Source: Sinorhizobium sp. A49 | GTDB lineage: Bacteria; Pseudomonadota; Alphaproteobacteria; Rhizobiales; Rhizobiaceae | Assembly (NCBI RefSeq): GCF_002002725.1 | Contig: NZ_MUNW01000045.1 | Coordinates: 1-64,000, forward strand | Direction of reading: 5' to 3' | Length of the DNA stretch: 64,000 bases | Shown: positions 20,579 through 28,862 of the stretch, one piece after another | Layout: each line of letters opens with the position of its first letter | How positions within the stretch are numbered: position 1 is the first letter of the stretch | Translations under genes and position numbers: made by a program | The notes under the pieces: model-generated | What the model was told of the DNA's origin: nothing | The model's input: the letters and a program-made list of their open reading frames with translations, nothing else | The model's database searches: none

Positions 20579-20655
20579 CATAAAATCCTGGATTGCAAAG
20601 ATCCGGAAATGGGAACCAAAGACCTGTTTTTAAAGGGTCTTTCCCGGATTTTATG
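20579..20655. repeat. Long nested inverted repeat
   Basis: CATAAAATCC (20579-20588) is perfectly complementary to GGATTTTATG (20646-20655). Inside it, AAAGACC (20618-20624) pairs with GGTCTTT (20636-20642), with GGG/CCC extending the inner stem across a bulge. It is 77 bases in all. It follows the DUF1178 gene on the minus strand but has no T-run, so it is not a standard terminator. It may protect mRNA 3' ends or encode a small structured RNA. Confidence 0.6.
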
Positions 20656-20700
20656 GGGAGAGGATCAATCCGGCTGGCGCGAGGAGCCACGGCGTGACGA

Positions 20701-21129
20701 TCAGTTGACCTCGTCGGGCAACACCGGCAGCGGCGCGATCGCGATGCCTTCTTCGAGAAGCGCCACGGCCTCTTCCACGGTCGCCTGGCCGATCAGACCG
20801 CGTTCGTCCGCCTCACCATAATGGATCTTGCGCGCCTCTTCGGGAAAGCGGTCGCCGACGTCCTCGGCGTTTTCGCGCACCGCTTTGACGAGTTCGCGGA
20901 TCTTGGCCACGGTTTCCTTCTGCGCCTGGTCCATGACCAGCGCCCGCGTCGCTTCCTTCTTGCGGGCGGTCGCGACGGACGGTGCCATCAGTTGCTTGGC
21001 AACCGACGTCGAATTGCAGGTGGGGCAGGAAATCAGCTTGCGCTCCATCTGGCCATCGAAGTCGTCACTCGACGAGAACCAGCCCTCGAAAGCGTGGCCC
21101 TGATCGCAGGAAAGCGTGTAGCGGATCAA
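20701..21129 (-). CDS. DUF1178 family protein (zinc-ribbon-like)
   Basis: 142-residue protein of the DUF1178 family, starting (M)IRYTLSCDQGHAFEGWF with the characteristic SSDDFD block. Cys pairs (SC near the start, CPTC at about 40) suggest a rubredoxin- or zinc-ribbon-like metal site. The start is a TTG at 21129 with GGGAGG nine bases upstream. The TTG shares bases with the TGA of the nitrilase gene (TTGA overlap), so translation is coupled. Function is unknown. It is the last gene of the comF-grxC-nitrilase operon. Confidence 0.82.
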   Translation of the reverse strand: MIRYTLSCDQGHAFEGWFSSSDDFDGQMERKLISCPTCNSTSVAKQLMAPSVATARKKEATRALVMDQAQKETVAKIRELVKAVRENAEDVGDRFPEEARKIHYGEADERGLIGQATVEEAVALLEEGIAIAPLPVLPDEVN

Positions 21130-21983
21130 GCGGCAACGCCTCCCTTGCCGGCGGGCAGGACCTGATCCAGCGCAAAGCTGCGGGCATTCCTGAGGTTCGG
21201 GATCTTGGCGCGGGCCGCATGCACGGCTGCCACGTCGATATCCGCCAGAACGATCCCTTCGCCGGTAGCACCGGCCGCGGCAAGCACCTTGCCCCAAGGG
21301 TCGACGATCATCGAATGGCCGAAAGTCTCGCGTCCGTCCTCATGCACGCCGCCCTGGGCTGCCGCGATGACGAAAAAGCCGTTCTCGATGGCGCGGGCAC
21401 GCAGCAGGATCTCCCAATGCGCCTCGCCCGTCTGCCGGGTGAAGGCCGCCGGCACGGACATGACTTCGGCGCCTGCAACCGCCTGCTGGCGGAACAGTTC
21501 GGGGAAGCGGACGTCGTAGCAGATGGCAAAGCCGAGCTTGCCGAAATCGAGATCCGCCAGCCGCGCGGTGGCGCCGGGCGTGTAGGCGGAACTCTCGCGC
21601 CAGCTCTCGCCATTGTCGAGATCGACGTCAAACATATGGATCTTGTCGTAGTCGCAGATCTTGACCCCGTCCGGACCGAACAGGAAACCGCGATTGGCGA
21701 TCTTGCCGTCGGCTAGCGCAATGGCGGTCGATCCGACATGCAGATGAATGCCGAGTTCGCCCGCAAGTTTTGCCGCCTCGCGCACGATGATGTCGTTCGC
21801 CTCGTCCCTGAGCACCGCCCGCAAGCCGGCGCGATCGCGCTGCAGCGCTCCGGTCATCTCCGGCGTCTGGACATAGGTTGCGCCATGACTTGCCGCCTCG
21901 CGCACCAGCCGCGCCATCGTCTCGGCATTTCTCGCCGGATCGACGCCGGAACACATCTGGATGGCGGCAGCCTTGAAGGTCAT
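21126..21983 (-). CDS. Carbon-nitrogen hydrolase (deaminated glutathione amidase-like)
   Basis: 285-residue nitrilase-superfamily amidase. The Glu-Lys-Cys triad is visible: Glu in QTPEMTG, Lys in YDKIHMFDVDL and Cys in GFAICYDVRFPELFR. The DVRFPE sequence after the Cys and the YDKIHMFDV block are typical of the NIT1 branch, which removes the amide from deaminated glutathione as metabolite repair. Placement next to glutaredoxin supports a link to glutathione metabolism. Its stop overlaps the start of the DUF1178 gene. Confidence 0.88.
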   Translation of the reverse strand: MTFKAAAIQMCSGVDPARNAETMARLVREAASHGATYVQTPEMTGALQRDRAGLRAVLRDEANDIIVREAAKLAGELGIHLHVGSTAIALADGKIANRGFLFGPDGVKICDYDKIHMFDVDLDNGESWRESSAYTPGATARLADLDFGKLGFAICYDVRFPELFRQQAVAGAEVMSVPAAFTRQTGEAHWEILLRARAIENGFFVIAAAQGGVHEDGRETFGHSMIVDPWGKVLAAAGATGEGIVLADIDVAAVHAARAKIPNLRNARSFALDQVLPAGKGGVAA

Positions 21984-22000
21984 TGCAGTCGGGCTCCTGC

Positions 22001-22080
22001 GAGCATTCCTGGGAAAGTCCGAACCGGCTTTCCATCAGGGAATTCTTGAAGATACGGCAATGGAGCGTTTCTGTCGCTCC
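22001..22080 (-). repeat. RIME-like intergenic repeat, family 2, decayed copy
   Basis: The stretch starting GAGCATTCCTGGGAAAG aligns along its length with the reverse complement of the element at 50240-50341. The order is shared: GAGCATT, GGAAA, CGAA, CGG, TTTCC, then GAGCGTTTCT. Several substitutions and small deletions have broken the arms. A short GGAGCG/CGCTCC hairpin remains at its end. It lies between grxC and the nitrilase gene within an operon. Confidence 0.65.
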
Positions 22081-22098
22081 ACCCAAGGCGGAAAGGGT

Positions 22099-22356
22099 CT
22101 AGGCGGCCAGCATCTCATCGAGCTTTCCGGCCCGCTCCAGCGCGTGCAGATCGTCGCAACCACCGACATGGATGTCGTTGATGAAGATCTGCGGGAATGT
22201 GGTGCCGCCATGCGATTTGTCGATCATCTTCTGGCGCACCTGCGGATCGTAAGTCGCATCGTGTTCGAGGAACGAGACGCCCTTGGTCTCCAGAAGCTTT
22301 TTGGCAGCCGAGCAATAGCCGCAGAACTGACGCGTATAAATAACGACCGAAGCCAT
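22099..22356 (-). CDS. grxC: Glutaredoxin 3
   Basis: 85-residue dithiol glutaredoxin. It starts MASVVIYTRQFCGYCSAAK with the active-site CGYC. The glutathione-binding TTFPQIFIN (cis-Pro) and GGCDDLHALE blocks follow. It reduces disulfides and glutathionylated proteins in the cytoplasm using glutathione. The ATG at 22356 has AGGAAA just upstream; the frame is open slightly further. It lies between comF and the nitrilase gene on one strand. Confidence 0.95.
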   Translation of the reverse strand: MASVVIYTRQFCGYCSAAKKLLETKGVSFLEHDATYDPQVRQKMIDKSHGGTTFPQIFINDIHVGGCDDLHALERAGKLDEMLAA

Positions 22357-22403
22357 GTTTCCTAACCGCTCCTTCACCGGCAACGATGCCGGACTTTCAT
22401 TTG

Positions 22404-23180
22404 TCATATAAGACCGGACATGGCTCTTGCAAAGGTTAAAACCGTGACGTGTCCGGCGCCCGCCCGCTTCAGCGCGCGGGCCGCGGCCGAAACGGTGGCG
22501 CCAGTCGTATATACGTCGTCGACGAGGACGATGCGTTTTCCGATGAGACCTTGCTTGCCGCTTTCGGCAACGGCAAAGGCGCCGCGAACATTGTCCTCGC
22601 GTGCCTTGGCGCCAAGCCCGACCTGCTTGGTCGTGCGCCTGATACGGCGAAGCGTTGACGGCAGATAGGGGCGGCCTGACAGCGCTGCCACGGCGCGGGC
22701 AAGCTCCGCCGCCTGGTTGTACTTACGCCCCCAGAGTCGGAAGGCATGCAGCGGCACCGGGATGACGGCATCGGCGGAAGCGACCGCGCCGTCGCTCGCC
22801 CGGACCATCCATTCCGCCATCATTGGCGCGAGATCGGTACGGTCGCGATACTTCAATCCATGCACGAGATCGCGAGCGATGCCGTCGTGAACGGCAACCG
22901 AGCGCAGACGGTCGAAAACCGGCGGATTGGCAATCGCCTCGGGCGAGACCGTCCCCTCCCCATGATCATGGGCGAACGGCAGGCCAAGGATTTCGCAATA
23001 GGGCCGCTCGATCAGTTGAAGTGTCGACCAGCAGGGTGCGCAGACGGCCCGGTGACGGCCCATCAGCCGCCCACAGCTGCAACAGGCGGGAGGATAGACG
23101 ACGTCGACGAGATCATTGCTGATCCGTCGCAGAAAGGCGAGGCCATCGGCCAGTCCAAATTGCCGCTCATTCCGGTTCAT
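22404..23180 (-). CDS. comF: ComF family phosphoribosyltransferase-like protein
   Basis: 258-residue ComF/GntX-type protein. An N-terminal zinc-binding part (PPACCSCGRLMG and CAPCW) precedes a phosphoribosyltransferase domain with the PRPP loop RIVLVDDVYTTGATV. ComF helps inward movement of transforming DNA in competent bacteria, but in most proteobacteria its role is unclear. The start at 23180 (MNRNERQFGL) is uncertain because no good ribosome site precedes it; an ATG at 23249 is possible. It is the first gene of the grxC-nitrilase-DUF1178 operon and is divergent from a methyltransferase gene. Confidence 0.88.
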   Translation of the reverse strand: MNRNERQFGLADGLAFLRRISNDLVDVVYPPACCSCGRLMGRHRAVCAPCWSTLQLIERPYCEILGLPFAHDHGEGTVSPEAIANPPVFDRLRSVAVHDGIARDLVHGLKYRDRTDLAPMMAEWMVRASDGAVASADAVIPVPLHAFRLWGRKYNQAAELARAVAALSGRPYLPSTLRRIRRTTKQVGLGAKAREDNVRGAFAVAESGKQGLIGKRIVLVDDVYTTGATVSAAARALKRAGAGHVTVLTFARAMSGLI

Positions 23181-23332
23181 AAGGTTGACTTTGCCGTCGT
23201 GTGGGTTTCTTTGCAGGACGCTGGAATACGCTGCAGCGCTGCGCGCCATTTCGGATGCGCTGATGTCGCCGAAGCACTTTGAATTTCGGCATGATGTCTC
23301 TTTTGAATCGGTTCCGATCCGGGGAGGCCATC

Positions 23333-24232
23333 ATGCTGCCGGAGCAGAGTACCGTGGAAATCATCTTTGACCAGAGCCTCGTCGAGGCGCACCGCCGCCG
23401 GGCACTCAACAATGCCGACCCAAAGGCAGCCTTTCTCCTCGATATCGTCGCACAGGAACTGGCCGACCGCGTCAGCGTGGTCGAGCGCCAGTTCGACAAG
23501 GCGATGGAATTGCACGGCTACACCGGCGCAACCGCACTCCGTCTTCTGGAAACCGGCAAAGTCGGAACGGTCGAGCGGGTGGAAACGGACCCCGGTTTCG
23601 GCACCATCGCCATGCCGGTTTCGGTCGCGCCGCTCGAGCGCGTCCCCGCAGAGCCCGAGACGCTCAATCTTCTCGTCTCTCCGCTTTCTCTTCACCTGAC
23701 CAACGACACGCCGGGCGCCTTCATCCAGGCGCGCCGTGCGTTGAAACCCGACGGACTGTTCCTGGCGGCGATACCCGGCAATGGAACGCTGAACGAGTTG
23801 CGCGAGGCGCTGCTTGCGGCAGAAGCCGAGCTGACCGGTGGCGCAAGTCCACGCGTCATTCCCTTTGCCGATGTTCGCGACATGGGCGCGTTGCTGCAGC
23901 GGGCGGGCTTTGCCCTGCCGGTGGCGGACGCGGAAACCTATACGGTTCGTTATGATTCTCTCTTCGCGCTCATAAGAGACTTGCGGGCGATGGGCATGAC
24001 CAGCCCGCTTAGAGCGCGCAGCCAGACACCTGTCTCCCGGCGCTTTTTCCTGAGGGCCGCGGAAATCTACGCGGAGCGCTTTTCCGACCCGGACGGCCGC
24101 ATCCGTGCGACCTTCTCGGTCGTCTATCTCTCCGGCTGGGCGCCGCACGAAAGCCAGCAGAAACCGCTGAAACCGGGCTCTGCGAAACAGCGGTTGTCGG
24201 AAGCGTTGGGGACAAAGGAACGACCGGTCTGA
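23333..24232 (+). CDS. BioC/NDUFAF5-like methyltransferase domain protein
   Basis: 299-residue SAM-dependent methyltransferase-fold protein. The start MLPEQSTVEIIFDQSLVEAHRRRA and the block LVSPLSLHLTNDTPGAFIQARRALKPDG match the family related to mitochondrial NDUFAF5, an arginine hydroxylase in complex I assembly, and to BioC. The glycine-rich SAM loop is weak, as in the hydroxylase branch. The ATG at 23333 is preferred because GGGGAGG lies 5 bases upstream. It is divergent from comF. A complex I-related role is inferred from family only. Confidence 0.82.
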   Translation: MLPEQSTVEIIFDQSLVEAHRRRALNNADPKAAFLLDIVAQELADRVSVVERQFDKAMELHGYTGATALRLLETGKVGTVERVETDPGFGTIAMPVSVAPLERVPAEPETLNLLVSPLSLHLTNDTPGAFIQARRALKPDGLFLAAIPGNGTLNELREALLAAEAELTGGASPRVIPFADVRDMGALLQRAGFALPVADAETYTVRYDSLFALIRDLRAMGMTSPLRARSQTPVSRRFFLRAAEIYAERFSDPDGRIRATFSVVYLSGWAPHESQQKPLKPGSAKQRLSEALGTKERPV

Positions 24233-24244
24233 AAACCAGATGTT

Positions 24245-24294
24245 TACAGCGCCGCGCGTCAAAAGTTACGCGCAAAGGCCGCTGTACTTTAGAC
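24245..24294 (+). repeat. Palindromic intergenic repeat, family 1, short copy C
   Basis: The outer stem TACAGCG (24245-24251)/CGCTGTA (24280-24286) encloses a GCGCGT (24254-24259)/ACGCGC (24268-24273) stem and CAAAGG. Only the first hairpin of the family is kept; the second, TCCTT...AAGGA, is missing. It lies between the convergent methyltransferase and Flp pilin genes, where it could also end transcription. Confidence 0.7.
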
Positions 24295-24304
24295 CAGCAG
24301 GTCG

Positions 24305-24478
24305 TCAGTTTCGAGAATCCAGGAACGTCGTTGTCAGCAGATTGAAAAGAGACAGGAGCGCGTCTCTGAGCTGCTCCAGGCCAAGAATCAGGCTGAGGCA
24401 AATCAGGCCAGCGATCAGCCCATACTCAACCGCGGTGGCCGCACTTTTATCGCGAATAAGGCGCTTCAACGTGTTCAT
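24305..24478 (-). CDS. Flp family type IVb pilin
   Basis: 57-residue class IVb pilin. A short basic leader MNTLKRLIRDKS precedes the AATAVEYGLIAGLICLSLILG stretch, in which the Glu-Tyr pair and hydrophobic helix are the Flp/TadA-pilin hallmark. Cleavage by a prepilin peptidase before the hydrophobic segment is expected. No tad/cpa secretion genes or prepilin peptidase are nearby, so this is a solitary pilin that would rely on a system elsewhere. The ATG is set at 24478; the ribosome site is weak. Confidence 0.85.
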   Translation of the reverse strand: MNTLKRLIRDKSAATAVEYGLIAGLICLSLILGLEQLRDALLSLFNLLTTTFLDSRN

Positions 24479-24552
24479 AGGTACCCAGCCCGGTTGGAAC
24501 TTGCCTCCCGACCGGCAGACACGCAAGGAACCAGTCCGACGCGCCGCCCAGA

Positions 24553-24831
24553 TCAGCAGCCACTCTTGCTGCCGTCGGCATCGATGATGCAGACAGCCCC
24601 CGGCATTTCCTGCAGCACGCTGCGGCGCACGGTATAGCGCTTGGTGGTGCCGTTCGAGGGAATAGAGCCGGTCGAAATATTGTCGTAGTCCATCGGCGTG
24701 TTCGCGAGCATGCGCTTGTCCGCCTTCGAAGACAGCATCGGTGTCAGGATAAGGGTTAGCGCAATCACGGCTGTTCCAAACAGCAGCGACAGATTGAGCA
24801 CACCTGTCCGGCGGGACTGGCTCGTCACCAT
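24553..24831 (-). CDS. Small single-pass membrane protein of unknown function
   Basis: 92-residue protein with one hydrophobic helix at about residues 12-30 (LNLSLLFGTAVIALTLILTPML). A Ser/Thr/Asn-rich middle follows, and a tail containing VCIIDADGSKSGC. The two cysteines near the C-terminus could form a disulfide if periplasmic. The start at 24831 has AGGAG six bases upstream. It lies just upstream of the Flp pilin gene on the same strand, and co-expression is plausible. No family was recognised. Confidence 0.7.
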   Translation of the reverse strand: MVTSQSRRTGVLNLSLLFGTAVIALTLILTPMLSSKADKRMLANTPMDYDNISTGSIPSNGTTKRYTVRRSVLQEMPGAVCIIDADGSKSGC

Positions 24832-25019
24832 GTCCTTCTCCTGAACCGTCCTCCAGAAATCGTCGTCAACCATCCCAGCCTCACAAACGCATAAGGTGCG
24901 GCGAACGGGAGCATCCTTCCCAAGCTTCGTCCTGCCACATTGCCCAAAACCGATACGCCGTTCGCTGAACGCCACGTACCGAAACTGAATTGCAGCTATC
25001 TTTGCGGGAGGGAGATAAA

Positions 25020-25046
25020 CGATCGATTAATAATCGGTCGGTTTTT
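25020..25046. terminator. Probable terminator downstream of mutT
   Basis: CGATCGATT (25020-25028) is complementary to AATCGGTCG (25032-25040) at eight of nine positions around an AAT loop. On the minus strand TTTATC follows, suiting the end of the argJ-GNAT-mutT unit. On the plus strand a GTTTTT tail also follows. Confidence 0.5.
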
Positions 25047-25054
25047 GGGTAGGT

Positions 25055-25468
25055 TCAGAGCAAATCCATCAGAAATGGGATGAGCGGCTCGTCTGCAGGA
25101 GGCATCGGATAGTCGCGCAGGGCCTTGGAACGCACCCATTTGATCGCCTGGCCTTCCCGCCCGATCGCCAAACCTTCATAGCGGCGGCAAACGTAGAGTG
25201 GCATCAGCAGGTGGAAATCGTCATAGGTGTGGCTGGCAAAGGTCAGCGGTGCCAGGCAGGCGACCTTGGTCTGGATGCCGAGCTCTTCATCCAGTTCACG
25301 GATCAGCGTTTCCTCCGGCGTCTCGCCGGGCTCGACCTTGCCGCCGGGAAACTCCCACAGGCCGGCCAGCGACTTGCCTTCTGGGCGCTGCGCCAGCAGG
25401 ATGCGACCGTCGGAATCGACCAATGCACAGGCGGCGACGAGAACGATCTTCTTTCCGGTGGCATCCAT
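25055..25468 (-). CDS. mutT: MutT-type (8-oxo-dGTP) pyrophosphohydrolase
   Basis: 137-residue Nudix hydrolase. The Nudix box (G-x5-E-x7-REUxEExGU) is complete: it runs GGKVEPGETPEETLIRELDE and then ELGI. The preceding LLAQRPEGKSLAGLWEFPGG is typical of MutT, which removes oxidised guanine nucleotides from the dNTP pool and so prevents AT-to-CG mutation. The start lies 3 bases after the stop of the GNAT gene, so it is the last member of an argJ-GNAT-mutT unit, an arrangement common in Rhizobiaceae. Confidence 0.92.
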   Translation of the reverse strand: MDATGKKIVLVAACALVDSDGRILLAQRPEGKSLAGLWEFPGGKVEPGETPEETLIRELDEELGIQTKVACLAPLTFASHTYDDFHLLMPLYVCRRYEGLAIGREGQAIKWVRSKALRDYPMPPADEPLIPFLMDLL

Positions 25469-25471
25469 GCG

Positions 25472-26290
25472 TCAGGCCTTCGGCGTACGGTAGAGATAAT
25501 TGTAGACGTCCGAAAAGCCCGCACTGCGATAAAGCGCCAGCGCTGCCTCGTTGTCTGCCTCGACCTGCAGCCAGGCCTTCTTGGCGCCGCGCAGGCGGGC
25601 CCAACGCAGCGACACGTCGAGCATGGCCTTGCCCAGCCCCTGCCGGCGGAAGTGCTCGTCGACGGCAAACAGCATGATGCCGGCAAGATCATTGTCCTGG
25701 ACGACCAGCGATACCGCCGTGGGGCCGCTTTCCACATCCTCGAACAGGAAGAGTCCGCTTTCCGGCTTGATCGAGTTGATGATCTCGGCAAGTGCGGCCT
25801 TGGTTTTCGGGTCGTCCTTGCCGATGCGGATGCGCGCATCGACGAAGCGGCCGACATCCTTGATGGGCAGATGGTCGATACCTTCGCCGAAGTCACGCTC
25901 GGCAATTTCAGCCATCATCACGGTGCTGTGGGAAAAGGCGGTCCAGCCTTCGCCGTCCATGTGGGCGATCAGTTGCGGTGGCGTCAACGGCGTCTGGCGC
26001 ACGGTCAGCGGCCGCCCGTAGTCGGCAAAACGTCTGGCGGCCTTTTCCAGCCGGACCGGGATGTCGCGGTAGTCCGAGGGATCGAGCGGGTTGACCGAAT
26101 TGAGACGCTTGGAATCGTGGCCGGCATTCAGCCGGATCAGCCAACTGCCGTCATAGTGGACCGACGCTGCCGGCCAGGCGCGAAAGCCGACGGCCTCAAG
26201 CCGCCGCACGCTCGGAAGATCAACCATCCGCTTGTCCTTGCCTCCAGCCGCGGCATCGCCTGCACCGGGCTGTGTCTCGTTCGATGTCAT
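25472..26290 (-). CDS. GNAT family N-acetyltransferase
   Basis: 272-residue protein with a C-terminal GNAT domain. The acetyl-CoA-binding segment is VDEHFRRQGLGKAMLDVSL, followed by LQVEADNEAALALYRSAGF. The N-terminal half (from about RRLEAVGFRAWPA) is a separate, more divergent GNAT-like domain, suggesting a tandem architecture. The substrate is unknown. The exact start is uncertain, because the first 20 residues are Gly/Ala-rich. It sits between argJ and mutT. Confidence 0.85.
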   Translation of the reverse strand: MTSNETQPGAGDAAAGGKDKRMVDLPSVRRLEAVGFRAWPAASVHYDGSWLIRLNAGHDSKRLNSVNPLDPSDYRDIPVRLEKAARRFADYGRPLTVRQTPLTPPQLIAHMDGEGWTAFSHSTVMMAEIAERDFGEGIDHLPIKDVGRFVDARIRIGKDDPKTKAALAEIINSIKPESGLFLFEDVESGPTAVSLVVQDNDLAGIMLFAVDEHFRRQGLGKAMLDVSLRWARLRGAKKAWLQVEADNEAALALYRSAGFSDVYNYLYRTPKA

Positions 26291-26383
26291 CTGCTTACCC
26301 CCAACAGGCCAAACCCAGGTACCGGCACTGCGAGCAGCTTCGAGTGCCGCAAACGGCCCCGGGAAAAGCTGCTCGCGAGGACG

Positions 26384-27625
26384 TCAGCTTCTGTAGTCGC
26401 CGTTGATCTCGACATATTCCTTGGTGAGGTCGCAGGTAAAGACCGTCGCACGCCCGGCACCAAGCCCGATTTCGACGCGGATCGGGATATCCTGCGCCTT
26501 CATCACCGCCGTGGCCGCCGCTTCCGAATAGGTCGGATCGCGCTCGCCGTCGACGGCGACGCGCACATCGCCGAACCAGATCGCCAGCCGGTCGCGTTCG
26601 GCCATCTCGCCAGCCTTGCCGACGGCCATGACCACGCGTCCCCAATTGGCGTCCTCGCCGGCGACCGCCGTCTTGACCAGCGGCGAATTGGCGATCGAAA
26701 GCGCAATGCGCTTGGCAGCCGCATCGTTTTCGGCACCTTCCACCGTAACGGCAACCATCTTGCGCGCGCCCTCGCCGTCGCGAACGACCTGGAGTGCCAG
26801 ATCGCGCAGCAGGTCGTTGAGCGCCGCGCGGAAGGCGTCGAGCTTCGCGTCGGACGCGTCCGTCACCTTCTGCTGGCCGTCGGCAGCGGCAGCCCCGGTC
26901 GCAAACAGCATCAGCGTATCGGACGTCGAAGTGTCGCTATCGACGGTCACCGAATTGAACGTCGGGCCGACGCCGGCCGAAAGCAACGCCTGCAGCGCCG
27001 CCGGCGCGATATCGGCGTCGGTGACGACGAAGGAGAGCATGGTCGCCATGTCAGGCGCGATCATGCCGGCACCCTTGGCGATACCGTTGATCGTGACCTT
27101 GACGCCATCGATCTCGGCCACGCGCGTGGCGACCTTCGGATAGGTGTCCGTCGTCATGATCGCCTTGGCGGCCTCAAACCAGAAAGCTTCCGTGCCGGCA
27201 GCGGCGAGGTCGTCGAGCACGCCTGCAAACTTCGTCGCGTCCAGCGGTTCACCGATCACGCCGGTCGAAGCCAGGAACACCTCGCCCTCGGCGCAACCGA
27301 CGGCTTTCGCTGCCGATTTTGCCGTCAGTTCCGTCGCTTCGCGGCCCTTCTTGCCCGTGAAGGCATTGGCGTTGCCGGAATTGACGACCACCGCGCGTGC
27401 AACGCCGCCGCTGAGGTTCTGACGGCAGAAATCGACCGGCGCCGACGGGCACTTGGAGCGCGTGAACACGCCGGCAACAGCAGCAGGCTTGTCGAAAACC
27501 ATCATCAACACGTCGGTACGGTTCTTGTACTTGATGCCGGCCGCGGCCGTTGCCATGCGAACGCCGCGCAAAGCGGGCATTTCGACAAAGGTTTTTGGAG
27601 CGAGCGGAGAGACGGAACCGGACAT
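26384..27625 (-). CDS. argJ: Bifunctional ornithine acetyltransferase/N-acetylglutamate synthase ArgJ
   Basis: 413-residue ArgJ. It transfers acetyl from N-acetylornithine to glutamate (cyclic arginine pathway) and may also use acetyl-CoA. The precursor self-cleaves before the Thr in the conserved [15 protein letters not shown] segment to give two chains. The motif [13 protein letters not shown] is also present. The ATG at 27625 ([10 protein letters not shown]) is preferred, with AGGT upstream. It follows the peptidyl-prolyl isomerase gene after 134 bases containing a hairpin. Confidence 0.96.
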   Translation of the reverse strand: MSGSVSPLAPKTFVEMPALRGVRMATAAAGIKYKNRTDVLMMVFDKPAAVAGVFTRSKCPSAPVDFCRQNLSGGVARAVVVNSGNANAFTGKKGREATELTAKSAAKAVGCAEGEVFLASTGVIGEPLDATKFAGVLDDLAAAGTEAFWFEAAKAIMTTDTYPKVATRVAEIDGVKVTINGIAKGAGMIAPDMATMLSFVVTDADIAPAALQALLSAGVGPTFNSVTVDSDTSTSDTLMLFATGAAAADGQQKVTDASDAKLDAFRAALNDLLRDLALQVVRDGEGARKMVAVTVEGAENDAAAKRIALSIANSPLVKTAVAGEDANWGRVVMAVGKAGEMAERDRLAIWFGDVRVAVDGERDPTYSEAAATAVMKAQDIPIRVEIGLGAGRATVFTCDLTKEYVEINGDYRS

Positions 27626-27673
27626 GGGAAACCTGCCTGAAGAACGTGGGATCAAGGGGAAGTTGCGACAAAT

Positions 27674-27699
27674 GCCCGAACGGCTTTCAGCCGTCGGGC
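27674..27699 (-). terminator. Hairpin between the PpiC gene and argJ
   Basis: ACGGCT (27680-27685)/AGCCGT (27689-27694) is extended by GCCCG (27674-27678)/CGGGC (27695-27699) around one bulged A, with a TTC loop. On the minus strand only CATTTG follows, so termination would be partial at best. Confidence 0.35.
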
Positions 27700-27759
27700 A
27701 TCCACAAGAAACGTTGATCGACGAGCCCTGCCCTTGGACGGGGCCCGTCTGTCGAAAAA

Positions 27760-28617
27760 TTACTTGGCTTCCTGCGCCTTGTTGGCCTCGTCATAGGCCT
27801 TCTTCAGAGCCGGATCGGAAATCTCGACACCGGCATCCTTCTTGGCAGCAGCAAGCAGCTCAACGTATTTGTCGCGCATGACGAGCTGACGAACCTGCGG
27901 CTCGACCTGCTCCAGCGCCGGCGGGGCCTGCGGACGCTTGTCTTCGACCAGGATGACGTGGAAACCGAACTGCGTCTTCACCGGCGTCTTGGTGTAGGCG
28001 CCCTTGTCGAGCGTGAACACGACGGCTTCGAATTCCGGAACCATGCGGCCCTTGGTGAAGTAGCCGAGGTCGCCGCCGTCGTCCTTGTTCGGGTCGGAGG
28101 ACTTGGCCTTGGCCAACTCGACGAAGCTCTTGCCGGCGTCAAGTTCCTTGATGATTTCCTTGGCCTCATCCTCGGTCTTGACGAGGATATGGCGCGCCTT
28201 GACCTCTTCCTGCACCGGAACGGCGGCGATTTCCTTGTCGTAGCGCGCCTTCACCTCTTCCTTGGTGATGGCGTCGACCACGTGCTTCTTGAAGAAGGCA
28301 TTGTGCAGTTCGCGCTCGGTCAGGTAGGCGAGACGCTGCTTGAAGGTCGCATCGTCCTGAAGGCCTTCCTTCTCGGCAGTCTTCGACAGGAGCTTGACGT
28401 CGATGACGGCCGAAAGCGCTGCGGCGCGCTTCTGCTCTTCCGGCATCTGCTGGAGCTGCGGATCGAGACCGCCAAGGGCGAGATTGAGCTCGGACTGGCG
28501 CACTTCTTCGCCACCGACCGTGGCGATGACCGGGTCCGCATCTTCGGCGCGCGCGACACCATGAACGGCGATCGCCGCAACCAGGGCCGCGGCGGCCAGG
28601 GTCTTAAACTTCGACAT
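27760..28617 (-). CDS. Periplasmic peptidyl-prolyl isomerase (parvulin/PpiC type)
   Basis: 285-residue exported parvulin. A signal peptide ([20 protein letters not shown]...ARA, cleavage near residue 24) is followed by a SurA-like N-terminal helical region. A rotamase domain follows, with [32 protein letters not shown] and [13 protein letters not shown]. It catalyses proline isomerisation in secreted or outer-membrane proteins. AAAGG lies upstream of the ATG. It is divergent from secA, and the pairing of a secretion motor with a periplasmic foldase is functionally sensible. Confidence 0.92.
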   Translation of the reverse strand: MSKFKTLAAAALVAAIAVHGVARAEDADPVIATVGGEEVRQSELNLALGGLDPQLQQMPEEQKRAAALSAVIDVKLLSKTAEKEGLQDDATFKQRLAYLTERELHNAFFKKHVVDAITKEEVKARYDKEIAAVPVQEEVKARHILVKTEDEAKEIIKELDAGKSFVELAKAKSSDPNKDDGGDLGYFTKGRMVPEFEAVVFTLDKGAYTKTPVKTQFGFHVILVEDKRPQAPPALEQVEPQVRQLVMRDKYVELLAAAKKDAGVEISDPALKKAYDEANKAQEAK

Positions 28618-28723
28618 GCTCGTAACCTTTCACCTTTGGCCGTCAACGCGATTGCATCGGCCTCGTGGCGGCTGAACACCACCAGAATGTGGCGGTTCTG
28701 TAGCCGCCCGGCCACGCAAGTGC

Positions 28724-28752
28724 GTTGACATAATTCGACCCCCCTCTTATCT
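28724..28752 (+). promoter_or_regulatory. Probable secA promoter
   Basis: GTTGAC (28724-28729), a 17-base spacer and TTATCT (28747-28752). The -35 matches the rhizobial CTTGAC at five of six positions and the -10 matches CTATAT at four. It gives a leader of about 105 bases before secA. Confidence 0.5.
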
Positions 28753-28862
28753 GTCACGCAACCTCGCGTCCAGAACAGTTTCCGGGCGTTTCACGGCATT
28801 GCGCGGTTTTGGACGGTGCGGCCAGTGGAACCCAAGGCAACAAAAAAGAAAGGACCATTCAT

